Part shown: piece by piece, positions 1-8,432 of the stretch
How the letters are laid out: every line of letters begins with the position of its first letter
How positions within the stretch are numbered: the stretch's first letter is position 1
DNA from: Paraburkholderia sp. BCC1886
Lineage (GTDB): Bacteria > Pseudomonadota > Gammaproteobacteria > Burkholderiales > Burkholderiaceae
Length of the DNA stretch: 64,000 nucleotides
NCBI RefSeq assembly: GCF_900996245.1
Contig: NZ_CAAJGK010000096.1
Coordinates: 310,001-374,000, forward strand
Direction: 5' to 3'
The notes under the pieces: generated by a model
The model's input: only the letters and a program-made list of their open reading frames with translations
What the model was told of the DNA's origin: nothing
The model's database searches: none
Program-made: the position numbers and the translations under genes

Positions 1-2444
1 CCAGCGTCGACCCGGCCATCACGCGCGAAGCCGAACTGCTGGTGGGGCGCGACGGCGGCGAGTCCGCGCCGGAGCATTGGGTCATCACGCTGGTGCGCGG
101 CATCGCGCGCCGCAAGCGCGAACTGGTGCTGATGCTCGACGACGTGCACCATCTGCGCAACCCGTGCATTCTCGAGGCGCTGCGCTGGTTGCTCGACTAC
201 GCGCCGGCCCGCCTGCACCTGGTGCTGGCGTCGCGGCGACCTTTGCCGCTGTCGCTCGCCAGGCTGCGCGCGCAAGGTCTTGCCGTCGAACTGGAGCGCC
301 ATGACCTGGTGTTCTCGGCGGCCGAGTCGGAGCAGTTTCTGCAGTCGCAACTCGGCCATATCGCGCGGCGCGACGCGCAGACCGTTCATGCGTTGACCCA
401 TGGCTGGGCGGCCGGCCTGCAACTCTTCGCCATCGACCTGAAGGCGCGCAAAGGCGCGGCGCTGGCCCCGCACTCGGTGCGCGACGCCGAATCGTTCGCC
501 CGGTATTTCGAGCGCGAGGTGCTGGTGCGGCTCGACGGCGACGACCTGCGTCTGTTGATGCTGGCCGCGCTATGCGACCGGTTTTGCGCGTCGCTGTGCG
601 CGAGTCTCGTGGCTCATGCCGAGACCGTCGGCGAGATCGCGGCGCGGCTCGCGCGTCTCGACGCGGACAACCTGTTCATCACTCAGGTCAGCGAGGCAGG
701 CGCCGGCGAGTCGCGCGACATCTGGTACCGGCTGCATCCGCTGTTGCGCGAAGTTCTGCAGGGGCGGCATGCGCAATTGCCTGATGCGCAATCGCGCGCG
801 TCGCATGCGGCGGCGTGGGCGTGGTTCGGCGCGCAGCACTGTATCGACGAAGCGGTGCATCACGCGGTGCTGGCGGGCAATCCCGAGGCGGCCGCAAACC
901 TCGTGGAGCAGCATGCGCACGACATGCTCTCGCGTGGCGAGTTGCGCCAGCTAGCCGGTCTGCTGCGGCGTCTGCCGCCGCAGCAGATATCGGCGCGTTT
1001 CGAACTGCATCTGGTGCAGGCCTTTCTGCAGATGTACGCGGGCGACACGGACGCGCTGGTGCAGAGCATCCAGCGCATCGCCGCGCGCAGCGAACGGCCG
1101 GGTTCACGGGAACGCTACGGGCTGGCGCTGCTGCGAGGCGGGCTGGCCCTGCAGCGCGACGATACCGACTCGGTGGTGGCGCTGCTGCCGGAACTGCAAC
1201 GCGCGCCGGCGAACGCCGACGACTTCACGCTGGCCGGGCGCGGCAATATTCTCGGCTGGATGTTCATCCATCGCGGCGAGTACGAGCAGGCGCGCCGGGT
1301 GCTCGAAGAGAGCGCGCATTGGCATGGCGCGCCGCGCGGCATGCTGCTGGGCCGGTGCATGAGCGGCATGACGCATGTCGCGCAGGGGCACGTGCTGAAA
1401 GCCGAGAGCGTGTTCGGCGACGTGCTGGCCGCAGCGGAGAACGGCGGCCCCGCGTATGTCGGCATCGGCAGCATGGCGGCGGCGCTGCTCGGCGAGGCGC
1501 TCTACGAACTCGACGACGTGCCCGCTGCGCTCGCGCTGCTGGAGCCGCGCATCGAAGTGATCGAACGGGTTTCGATTCCGGACACAGTGCTGCGCGCGCT
1601 GACCGTGCTCACCTGCGGTCACCGGCTTGTGGGCCGGCGCTCCGAGGCACGCGACGCCCTCGAACGGTTGCAGGCGTATGCGCAACGCCGGCGGCTGGAC
1701 CGGCTGCTGGCGCACGCGCTCGGCCTGCGTTCGCGCTGGCTGCTGGAGGAGGGCCGGGTCGACGAGGCCGAAGCCGTGCTGCTGCGCTGCGAAGCGCTGG
1801 CCTCGCGTTACGGCGGTGCGGTGCGCAGCACCGCTTGGGAAATCAGCGTTTGCGCCGACCTTGCGCGCATTGCGATGTGCCTGCATCTGCACGATTTCGA
1901 CGGTGCGATGAGCCGGCTTGCTCCGTTGAACGCGCTGTCGGTGGCGGGCGGGCGATGGTGCCGCGTCGCCAGCCTGCGCATGCAGATGTCGCTCGCCGAA
2001 CATGGCCGGCGCAACGAGCACGCGGCGCGCGAACATCTGCTCGAAGGGCTGCGGCTCGGCCACCGGCTCGGCCTGATGCGCAGCCTGCTGGACGCGCCGG
2101 TCGCCCTGCGTGAGCCGCTCGCTGCGCTGTGTGCGGAGCCCGGCTTCGATCCGGTCCTGGCGTTCTACGCACAGCGGCTGATCGACGCATCGCATTCCAT
2201 TCACGCCGGCGGGGACCTGGTTGGCGCGGGCGCGCCGCCGGCCTCGGGTCCCTGTTCGCTCAGCGAGCGCGAAAGCGAGGTCATGCATCTGCTCGCGCTC
2301 GCGCTGCCCAACAAAAAAATCGCACGCGTGATGGACGTGTCGCTCGACACCGTAAAGTGGCATCTGAAGAACATCTACCGGAAACTCGATGTGTCCGGCC
2401 GCGACGGAGCGGTTGCGAAAATGCGCGACCTCGAGGCAGGGTAG
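1..2444 (+). CDS. MalT-like ATP-dependent LuxR regulator, 5' end outside window
   Basis: This is a large transcriptional activator of the MalT/LAL type. The frame is open from the first base, so the N-terminus, including the expected Walker A loop, lies upstream; the GTG at 42 is only an internal codon. A Walker B-like stretch (LVLMLDDVHH) lies near the start. A long helical, TPR-like middle follows, and the last 60 residues are a LuxR helix-turn-helix (LSERESEVMHLL, then VKWHLKNIYRKL). It is a paralogue of the regulator at 16280-19177, which helps place the missing part at about 200 residues. Together the two bracket the CoA-catabolic genes, so it is probably their activator. The inducing ligand cannot be told from sequence. 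Confidence 0.9.
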   Translation, partial: SVDPAITREAELLVGRDGGESAPEHWVITLVRGIARRKRELVLMLDDVHHLRNPCILEALRWLLDYAPARLHLVLASRRPLPLSLARLRAQGLAVELERHDLVFSAAESEQFLQSQLGHIARRDAQTVHALTHGWAAGLQLFAIDLKARKGAALAPHSVRDAESFARYFEREVLVRLDGDDLRLLMLAALCDRFCASLCASLVAHAETVGEIAARLARLDADNLFITQVSEAGAGESRDIWYRLHPLLREVLQGRHAQLPDAQSRASHAAAWAWFGAQHCIDEAVHHAVLAGNPEAAANLVEQHAHDMLSRGELRQLAGLLRRLPPQQISARFELHLVQAFLQMYAGDTDALVQSIQRIAARSERPGSRERYGLALLRGGLALQRDDTDSVVALLPELQRAPANADDFTLAGRGNILGWMFIHRGEYEQARRVLEESAHWHGAPRGMLLGRCMSGMTHVAQGHVLKAESVFGDVLAAAENGGPAYVGIGSMAAALLGEALYELDDVPAALALLEPRIEVIERVSIPDTVLRALTVLTCGHRLVGRRSEARDALERLQAYAQRRRLDRLLAHALGLRSRWLLEEGRVDEAEAVLLRCEALASRYGGAVRSTAWEISVCADLARIAMCLHLHDFDGAMSRLAPLNALSVAGGRWCRVASLRMQMSLAEHGRRNEHAAREHLLEGLRLGHRLGLMRSLLDAPVALREPLAALCAEPGFDPVLAFYAQRLIDASHSIHAGGDLVGAGAPPASGPCSLSERESEVMHLLALALPNKKIARVMDVSLDTVKWHLKNIYRKLDVSGRDGAVAKMRDLEAG

Positions 2445-2482
2445 CGCGACGCTTCCCGCATCCCATCTGTTATCGCCACTCG

Positions 2483-2527
2483 CCACTCCTTTCGGGTGGG
2501 CCTTTTCTCTTCCCCTCCCGACACAAT
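2483..2527 (+). promoter_or_regulatory. 17-bp dyad plus -10-like hexamer before the 2596 operon
   Basis: The dyad CCACTCCTTTCGGGTGG (2483-2499) is followed by CACAAT (2522-2527), 31 nt from the dyad centre. Four similar sites stand before other units of the island. The spacing suits an activator overlapping the -35 position, and no good -35 hexamer is visible. The same stretch could also be read as a weak terminator of the upstream regulator (short stem, then a pyrimidine-rich run). The recurrence of the dyad favours an operator. Confidence 0.6.
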
Positions 2528-2595
2528 GATTGCATCGAAGCAACGCGCCGCCTCCGGCCTGCGTTGCCTGGGCAACCTACGTGAAGGAGCGAGCT

Positions 2596-3735
2596 GTGGA
2601 AGTCAAACGCAACGTCTATCGCGACGACCATGAAATGCTGCGCGACACCGCCCGGCGTTTTTTCGAGCGTGAATGCCTGCCGCGGCAGGCGCAGTGGGAC
2701 GCGGCAGGCTGTGTCGACCGCGAAACCTGGCTCAAGGCCGGCCGCGAAGGTTTGCTGTGCGTCACGGTGCCGGAAGCATACGGCGGCGGTGGCGGCGATT
2801 TCGGCCATTCGGCCATCGTCGCGGAAGAACTGCATCGCGCGGGCGTGTCCGGGTTCAGCTACTCCGTGCATTCGGACATCACCGCGCCGTACATCGTGCG
2901 GCTGGGTACGGAAGAGCAAAAGCGCAACTGGTTACCTTCCATCTGCCGCGGCGAAAAAATTCTCGCCATCGCCATGACGGAGCCCGGCACCGGTTCCGAT
3001 CTCAAATCCATTCGCACCAGCGCGGTACGCGACGGCGACCATTACGTCATCAACGGCAGCAAGACGTTTATCTCCAACGGTCTGAACTGCGACATGGTGC
3101 TGGTCGTGTGCAAGACCGACCCGGCGGCCGGAGCGAAAGGCGTCAGTCTCATCATGGTCGAAACCGATCGCGCCGGTTTCCGTCGTGGCCGCAAGCTGGA
3201 AAAAGTCGGCCAGGCCGCAGCGGATACCGCCGAACTGTTCTTCGACAACGTGCGGGTACCCGTCGGCAATCTGGTCGGTCAGGAGAACGGCGGCTTTATC
3301 CATTTGATGGAAGAACTCCCACAGGAGCGGCTGATCATCGCCGTGTATTGCGCGGCAAAACTGGAGCGGCAACTCGAACTCACGCTGCAATACGTGAAAG
3401 ATCGCCGCGCGTTCAACCAGACCGTGTGGGACTTCCAGAACACCAAATTCAAACTCGCCGACGTAAAGGCCCAGGCGGTCGCGGTGCGTACGCTGGTCGA
3501 CTACTACATCCGGGAGCACATGACGCGCCGCATCAGTCTGCAGGAAGCGGCCATCGCCAAACTGTTCGCCACCGAGGCCATGTGGAAGTGCATCGACGAG
3601 ATGGTGCAATTGCACGGCGGCTACGGCTACATGCTCGAGTATCCAATCGCGCGCGCTTTCGCCGACATGCGGGTCACGCGCATTTTTGGCGGTACCAGCG
3701 AGGTGCTGCGGGACCTGATTTCCCGCCGGCTCTAA
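2596..3735 (+). CDS. acyl-CoA dehydrogenase, LCAD-like (copy 1)
   Basis: A 379-residue flavoprotein that would introduce the alpha-beta double bond into an acyl-CoA and pass electrons to ETF. The GTG start at 2596 is chosen because GAAGGAG precedes it and it gives the same length as its paralogue at 12913-14052. Visible motifs are TEPGTGSDL (FAD/substrate loop) and QLHGGYGYMLEYP near the C-terminus. The candidate catalytic base is Glu244 in LPQERL, the position used by long-chain and isovaleryl-type enzymes, while the EGT position used by short-chain enzymes is GGT here. It is first in a + strand operon with the thiolase at 3775. The exact substrate is unknown; branched or bulky acyl-CoA is inferred from context. 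Confidence 0.92.
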   Translation: MEVKRNVYRDDHEMLRDTARRFFERECLPRQAQWDAAGCVDRETWLKAGREGLLCVTVPEAYGGGGGDFGHSAIVAEELHRAGVSGFSYSVHSDITAPYIVRLGTEEQKRNWLPSICRGEKILAIAMTEPGTGSDLKSIRTSAVRDGDHYVINGSKTFISNGLNCDMVLVVCKTDPAAGAKGVSLIMVETDRAGFRRGRKLEKVGQAAADTAELFFDNVRVPVGNLVGQENGGFIHLMEELPQERLIIAVYCAAKLERQLELTLQYVKDRRAFNQTVWDFQNTKFKLADVKAQAVAVRTLVDYYIREHMTRRISLQEAAIAKLFATEAMWKCIDEMVQLHGGYGYMLEYPIARAFADMRVTRIFGGTSEVLRDLISRRL

Positions 3736-3774
3736 GCGTTCGTCCACAGGTTTATCACCCTTCGGGAACACATC

Positions 3775-4962
3775 ATGAGTGAACGAGTACTGGTGGCGGG
3801 CGTCGGCATGATCCAGTTCGCCAAGCCCGGCGCAAGCGGCACCTATATCGAAATGGGTGCCGAGGCCACGCGCCGCGCGCTAGCCGACGCGGGAATCGGC
3901 TACGACCTCGTGCAGCAGGCTTTCACGGGCTATGTCTACGGCGACTCCACCTGCGGCCAGACAGCGCTTTACGAAGTCGGCATGACGGGTATTCCCATCG
4001 TCAACGTCAACAACAATTGCTCGACAGGGTCGACCGCGCTCTATCTCGCCCGCCAGGCCATCGCCAGTGGCACCGCCGATTGCGTGCTTGCGCTCGGTTT
4101 CGAGCAGATGCAGGCCGGCCCGTTGAAATCGCATTGGGACGACCGGCCGGTCACACGCGCGCGTTTCGTACCGATCATGCACGGTCTGACCGCCGACCTC
4201 GCCCATCTGCCGCAGGCGCTGCGTACGTTCGGCGGTGCCGGGCGTGAACACATGCAACGCTACGGCACCCGCATGGAGACATTTGCGGCGGTGCGCGCCA
4301 AGGCAAGCCGCCACGCTGCAAACAATCCGCTGGCACTGTTTCGCAAAACCCTGAGTACCGAAGACGTGATGAACGACACCGCGCTGATTCCGGGTGTCAT
4401 GACGCGGCTCATGGCGTGTCCGCCCACTTGCGGCGGGGCTGCTGCAATTCTCGTGTCCGAGCGGTTCGCCAAACGTCACGGCTTGCGCGCGGACGTTCAA
4501 ATTGTCGCCCAGGCGCTGACTACCGATCCGCCCGCCTCGTTCGACCCGCCGTCCATGCTCAATTACGTCGGCACGCACATGACGCGCGCGGCGGCCAACC
4601 AGGTGTATGAACAGGCCGGCATCGGACCCGACGACATCGACGTGTGCGAATTGCACGACTGCTTCGCGCACAACGAGGTGATCTGCTACGAGTCGCTCGG
4701 TTTCTGTCCGGAGGGTGGCGCCGAGAAGTTTGTTCACGATGCCGACAATACCTATGGCGGGAAGGTGGTGGTCAATCCGTCGGGCGGATTGCTCTCGAAG
4801 GGACATCCGCTGGGCGCGACGGGCCTGGCGCAATGCTTCGAACTGACGAACCAGTTACGCGGTACCGCGGGACAGCGCCAGGTGGAGGGCGCAAGACACG
4901 CGCTTCAACACAATCTGGGGCTCGGCGGGGCATGCGTGGTGACGCTCTACGGCAAGCATTGA
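3775..4962 (+). CDS. SCP-x/lipid-transfer-type thiolase (copy 1)
   Basis: A 395-residue thiolase of the lipid-transfer (SCP-x) class, expected to cleave 3-ketoacyl-CoA. The nucleophile is Cys82 in NNNCSTGS. The second motif reads LHDCFAHNE (about residues 293-301), the HDCF form typical of SCP-x rather than NEAFA. The third is KGHPLGATG (about 342-350). No SCP-2 domain or DUF35 partner is attached or adjacent, unlike several steroid side-chain aldolase/thiolase systems. It lies 39 bp after the acyl-CoA dehydrogenase. The same gene pair recurs in the opposite operon (394 residues, 11696-12880), where it may serve a second cycle or substrate. A retro-aldolase activity is an alternative. Confidence 0.9.
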   Translation: MSERVLVAGVGMIQFAKPGASGTYIEMGAEATRRALADAGIGYDLVQQAFTGYVYGDSTCGQTALYEVGMTGIPIVNVNNNCSTGSTALYLARQAIASGTADCVLALGFEQMQAGPLKSHWDDRPVTRARFVPIMHGLTADLAHLPQALRTFGGAGREHMQRYGTRMETFAAVRAKASRHAANNPLALFRKTLSTEDVMNDTALIPGVMTRLMACPPTCGGAAAILVSERFAKRHGLRADVQIVAQALTTDPPASFDPPSMLNYVGTHMTRAAANQVYEQAGIGPDDIDVCELHDCFAHNEVICYESLGFCPEGGAEKFVHDADNTYGGKVVVNPSGGLLSKGHPLGATGLAQCFELTNQLRGTAGQRQVEGARHALQHNLGLGGACVVTLYGKH

Positions 4963-4964
4963 GC

Positions 4965-5019
4965 GGGCCTTAAGCGGGGACGACGCGGGCACTAAGCAGG
5001 CCTTAAGCGGGCATTAAGC
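4965..5019 (+). repeat. 11-bp repeat just after the thiolase stop
   Basis: GGGCCTTAAGC occurs at 4965-4975, then three contiguous variants fill 4987-5019 (GGGCACTAAGC, AGGCCTTAAGC, GGGCATTAAGC). The first unit begins 2 nt after the stop codon. It sits in the 99-bp gap before the next acyl-CoA dehydrogenase. Confidence 0.75.
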
Positions 5020-5061
5020 GCACATCGGACTGGCGATAACGCAAGAACTCTGGAGCGAGAC

Positions 5062-6240
5062 GTGAACAATCTGCTGGACGCTTTTCGGCTGACGCCGTTG
5101 CCTGCTGAAGCCGAATCCTTTCGCGCACAAGTGAAGCAGTTTCTCGGCGAACATCTGCCGGACGCGCCGGCGAATGTGCGCGCGCGTTCGTGGATGGGCT
5201 TCGACGCCGGGTTCAGCCGGCGTCTTGCCGCGCGCGGCTGGGTGGGACTCACTTTGCCGACGGAGTATGGCGGAGCGGGCTTCGACGCGTTCCGTCGCTT
5301 CGTGCTGGTGGAAGAACTGCTGGCGGCGGGCGCGCCGGTGGCCGCGCACTGGATCGCCGACCGGCAGAGCGGGCCGCTCATACTGCGCTATGGCAGCGCA
5401 GCGCAGAAGGACTTTTATCTGCCGCGCATCTGCAACGCCAGCGCGTTTTTCTGTATCGGCATGAGCGAGCCGGACGCGGGCTCCGACCTCGCTAGCGTAC
5501 GAACCCGTGCGCAGCGCTGCGAGGGCGGCTGGCGTCTGAGCGGCCGGAAAATCTGGACGACCAATGCGCAGCATTGCCAGTACATGATCGCGCTGGTGCG
5601 CTCGTCGGGCGGCGTTGAAGATCGCCAGAAAGGCTTGTCGCAGTTCATCGTCGATCTGTCGTTACCGGGCGTGAGTATTCAACCTATCGTCGACCTCGCC
5701 GGCGACACCCATTTTTCCGAAGTGACGTTCGACGACGTCCTGCTTGCGGACACGGCGCTGATTGGCGAAGAGGGTGCGGGCTGGCAGCAGGTCACGGCCG
5801 AGCTTGCCTTCGAGCGCAGCGGCCCGGAGCGCATTTATTCGAGCGTTGTACTGCTCGACTGTTGGCGTGCCCATCTGGCCCGGCATGGCGCAAGCGCTTC
5901 GGAACTGGGCTTGCTCGGAGGTTTCATCACGCAACTGGCGACCCTGCGCAATCTGTCGATTGCCGTTACCGCGCGGCTTGCGCGCGGAGAAAGTCCGGTA
6001 GTCGAAGCGGCGCTCGTCAAGGACCTTGGCACGGAGTTCGAGCAGGCCATCCCCGCGTTGCTCGAAGCTGCCATCGCGTCCGATCCGACTGCGGTGCTCA
6101 CGCAGGAAGCCATGTCGAGTGCGGCCGAATTGCGTCGTACGGTGGCGTATCTCAGCCAGATTTCGCCGACCTTCTCGTTGCGTGGCGGTACGCGCGAAGT
6201 GTTGCGTGGCGTGATTGCGCGCGGCCTGGGTCTGCGGTGA
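5062..6240 (+). CDS. acyl-CoA dehydrogenase, probable large subunit of a heteromeric pair
   Basis: A 392-residue acyl-CoA dehydrogenase starting at GTG 5062 after CTGGAGCGAG. Motifs include MSEPDAGSDLASVRT (FAD loop) and KIWTTNAQ. The C-terminal region reads SPTFSLRGGTREVLRGVIARGL. It is followed after 49 bp by a shorter, divergent acyl-CoA dehydrogenase of 336 residues. Such adjacent long-plus-short pairs form alpha2beta2 enzymes in steroid side-chain catabolism (FadE28/FadE29 type), in which the cofactor and substrate sites are shared; that architecture is inferred here from the pairing alone. Electrons would go to ETF. Confidence 0.88.
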   Translation: MNNLLDAFRLTPLPAEAESFRAQVKQFLGEHLPDAPANVRARSWMGFDAGFSRRLAARGWVGLTLPTEYGGAGFDAFRRFVLVEELLAAGAPVAAHWIADRQSGPLILRYGSAAQKDFYLPRICNASAFFCIGMSEPDAGSDLASVRTRAQRCEGGWRLSGRKIWTTNAQHCQYMIALVRSSGGVEDRQKGLSQFIVDLSLPGVSIQPIVDLAGDTHFSEVTFDDVLLADTALIGEEGAGWQQVTAELAFERSGPERIYSSVVLLDCWRAHLARHGASASELGLLGGFITQLATLRNLSIAVTARLARGESPVVEAALVKDLGTEFEQAIPALLEAAIASDPTAVLTQEAMSSAAELRRTVAYLSQISPTFSLRGGTREVLRGVIARGLGLR

Positions 6241-6289
6241 TTCATGGGCATTCTTCATTCCCCCTCATGTCGATCAGGAAGAGCCTCGC

Positions 6290-7300
6290 ATGTTCATTGA
6301 AGCGATCGAAGCCATCTTGCGCGAATGCGCGACGCCGGAAGCGGTGCGGGCTATAGAACAGGGCGGTGCGCCCCCGGCAATCTGGGATGCAGTGGAAGAA
6401 GCCGGTTTTCTCGAGTTGCTGAGTCCCGAGAATGCGGGCGGCGCGGGACTGTCGCTCCCGGAAATCGCACCGGTGTTCACGCTGTTGGGTCGCTACGCGG
6501 TACCGCTGCCGCTCGCGCAAAGCATCGCGGCGCGGGCGCTGCTGCGCGATACCGGTCTGGCCGCGCCGCCGGGCATGACGACACTCGCGGGCGACTGCCA
6601 CCGCGATGCGCAGGGCACGGTGTGTGCGCCCAACGTAGCGTTCGGCATGATCTGCCGGCACGTGGTGGCTAATCTCGACGGCGCGCTGCTATTGCTCGAT
6701 GCGGCGAGCGCGCAACGCCAGTGGTGCGGCGTGCATGGCAGTGCCGGAGCGACGCTCCGTTGGCCGGTCGACGTGTCGACGGTTCCGCTCGGTTCGAACG
6801 GTAGCGACGTGTGCCTTTTCAGCGCGGCGCTGCATGCAGCGGCAATGGCGGGCGCAATGAATCGCGTCTTCGACATGACGCTGCAGTATTGCAACGACCG
6901 CTCCCAGTTCGGTAAATCGATCGGCAAGTTTCAGGCGGTGCAGCATCAGCTGAGCGTCATGGCCGAACAGGTCGCCGCCGCGGGCATTGCTGCGGAGCTC
7001 GCATTCAATGGAGGCGGCATGGCTCCCGCACCCCTTGCGACCGCGATTGCCAAGGCTCGCACCAGCATGGCGGTGCCGTGGGTCGCGGCCACTGCGCACG
7101 CCCTGCACGGCGCAATCGGTGTCACGGACGAATACGATCTTCAGCTCTATACGCGCCGGCTTCACGAGTGGCGCATGGCAGACGGCTCGGAGGCTTACTG
7201 GAATCGGCTGGTGGGCCGTGCGTCGCTCGATGAATCGCAAGCGGCCGTCTCCACGGTCGTGGATTTCGCGCGGGCCGCAACACAGCACGCATCGGTGTGA
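6290..7300 (+). CDS. short acyl-CoA dehydrogenase, probable second subunit
   Basis: A 336-residue acyl-CoA dehydrogenase-like protein. The ATG at 6290 is chosen over upstream in-frame codons because GGAAGAG precedes it and the first residues then match the family's N-terminal helix. The N-terminal domain is short and the middle beta domain poor in recognisable motifs. The C-terminal helical domain is well kept (QYCNDRSQFGKSIGKFQAVQHQL, where the RSQFGK element contacts FAD in relatives). It follows the 392-residue paralogue closely, which suggests a heteromer. On its own it may be catalytically incomplete. Confidence 0.85.
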   Translation: MFIEAIEAILRECATPEAVRAIEQGGAPPAIWDAVEEAGFLELLSPENAGGAGLSLPEIAPVFTLLGRYAVPLPLAQSIAARALLRDTGLAAPPGMTTLAGDCHRDAQGTVCAPNVAFGMICRHVVANLDGALLLLDAASAQRQWCGVHGSAGATLRWPVDVSTVPLGSNGSDVCLFSAALHAAAMAGAMNRVFDMTLQYCNDRSQFGKSIGKFQAVQHQLSVMAEQVAAAGIAAELAFNGGGMAPAPLATAIAKARTSMAVPWVAATAHALHGAIGVTDEYDLQLYTRRLHEWRMADGSEAYWNRLVGRASLDESQAAVSTVVDFARAATQHASV

Positions 7301-7392
7301 TCGATCTTCCGGCTTGCACTGTGTGCTGAGTTCAGTTTCCGCCATTTATACGCACGCTCACTCGCACACTTACACGAAAGGCTTCCCCTCCT

Positions 7393-8187
7393 ATGCCAGC
7401 ATTTCTGAATTACGAACAGAGCGGCCATATCGTCACGCTCACGCTGAACGAGCCAGAGCGACGTAATCCGCTGACCGGCAATACGATGGTGCCGGAACTC
7501 CTTGCGGCAATCGCGCGGATCGAAGACGACCGTTCCGTGCGTGCCGTGATCGTGACGGGTGCGGGTACCGCATTTTCGTCGGGCGGCAATATCCGCGACA
7601 TGGAACCACTGGCGTCGGGCAACGTCGGCGGCATGCAGATTCGTCAGGAATATCGGCGGGGCATCCAGCAACTGCCGCTCGCGCTATTCAATCTGGAAGT
7701 CCCGCTGATTGGCGCAGTAAATGGCCCGGCTATCGGCGCCGGCCTGGATTTGACGTGCTTGTGCGATATCCGCATCGCGTCGGAGCGCGCAAGCTTCGCC
7801 GAGAGTTTTGTGAAGCTCGGCATTATTCCCGGCGATGGTGGCGCGTGGTTGCTGCCGCGGGTCATCGGCCTGTCGCGTGCGGCCGAACTGACCTTTACCG
7901 GCCGCACGATCGATGCCCAGCAGGCGCTCGACTGGCAACTGGTCTCGCGCGTGGTGCCGCACGATACGTTGATCGAGAGCGCCCAGGAGATCGCTCGAGC
8001 TATAGCCGCCAATCCGCCGCATGCCGTGCGACTCGCCAAGCGTTTGCTGCGCGAGGGGCTGCATTGCCGGCTCGATACCGTGCTGGAGATGTCGGCCGCG
8101 TATCAGGCGCTCGCGCATCAAACGGCACATCACCGCGAGGCGGTGTCCGCGTTTATCGAAAAACGCGCGCCGTCGTTCGAGGCTTAG
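7393..8187 (+). CDS. crotonase-family enoyl-CoA hydratase/isomerase
   Basis: A 264-residue crotonase-fold protein. It has the oxyanion-hole element FSSGGNIRDM (about residues 59-68), the second oxyanion region NGPAIGAGLDL, and the catalytic region FVKLGIIPGDGGAWLLPRV, in which Asp-Gly-Gly replaces the AGGTQ of classical hydratases. That pattern is common in PaaG-like isomerases/hydratases and ring-cleaving crotonases, so the reaction is not certain. ATG 7393 follows a purine-rich ribosome site. It is the last gene of the + operon beginning at 2596. The opposite operon has MaoC-type hydratases, so the cluster carries two unrelated hydratase folds. Confidence 0.9.
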   Translation: MPAFLNYEQSGHIVTLTLNEPERRNPLTGNTMVPELLAAIARIEDDRSVRAVIVTGAGTAFSSGGNIRDMEPLASGNVGGMQIRQEYRRGIQQLPLALFNLEVPLIGAVNGPAIGAGLDLTCLCDIRIASERASFAESFVKLGIIPGDGGAWLLPRVIGLSRAAELTFTGRTIDAQQALDWQLVSRVVPHDTLIESAQEIARAIAANPPHAVRLAKRLLREGLHCRLDTVLEMSAAYQALAHQTAHHREAVSAFIEKRAPSFEA

Positions 8188-8261
8188 CGCTGTACAGCGT
8201 GTGCGTCATGCCGGTGTCCGCGCGGGCCTTCTGCTGCCGAGCCGTCTGATTCAAGACCGGT

Positions 8262-8308
8262 CCACCCGAACAGGGTGGCTGAAAACACGCGGCGTTCTGG
8301 CTTACTAA
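8262..8308 (+). promoter_or_regulatory. 17-bp dyad and weak -10 before the racemase gene
   Basis: The dyad CCACCCGAACAGGGTGG (8262-8278) is a clean inverted repeat of the same class as the site at 2483. CTTACT (8301-8306) or TACTAA (8303-8308) lies 31-33 nt from its centre as a possible -10. The gene starts about 120 nt further on, after the GCGATCC repeats. Confidence 0.55.
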
Positions 8309-8322
8309 CAGTCACGCTGAGG

Positions 8323-8357
8323 GCGATCCGCGATCCGCGATCCGCGATCCGCGATCC
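8323..8357 (+). repeat. five tandem copies of GCGATCC
   Basis: Five perfect contiguous 7-bp units fill 8323-8357 in the probable 5' leader of the racemase gene. Copy number changes would alter leader length but no reading frame. Confidence 0.9.
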
Positions 8358-8432
8358 GTCGCTGGCGCTGCGCGGCGTGCTCGCACGCTGCCATCAATCT
8401 ACGAGTCACTCAAAACGAAAAACGGAGGCGCC

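Noticed and set aside
2483..2508. Rho-independent terminator of the first regulator gene
   Set aside because: The stem is short and imperfect, and the sequence fits the recurring 17-bp dyad better. A dual role is not excluded.
1104..2543. 479-codon minus frame opposite the LuxR regulator
   Set aside because: The + strand carries the LuxR helix-turn-helix; the minus frame is a composition shadow.
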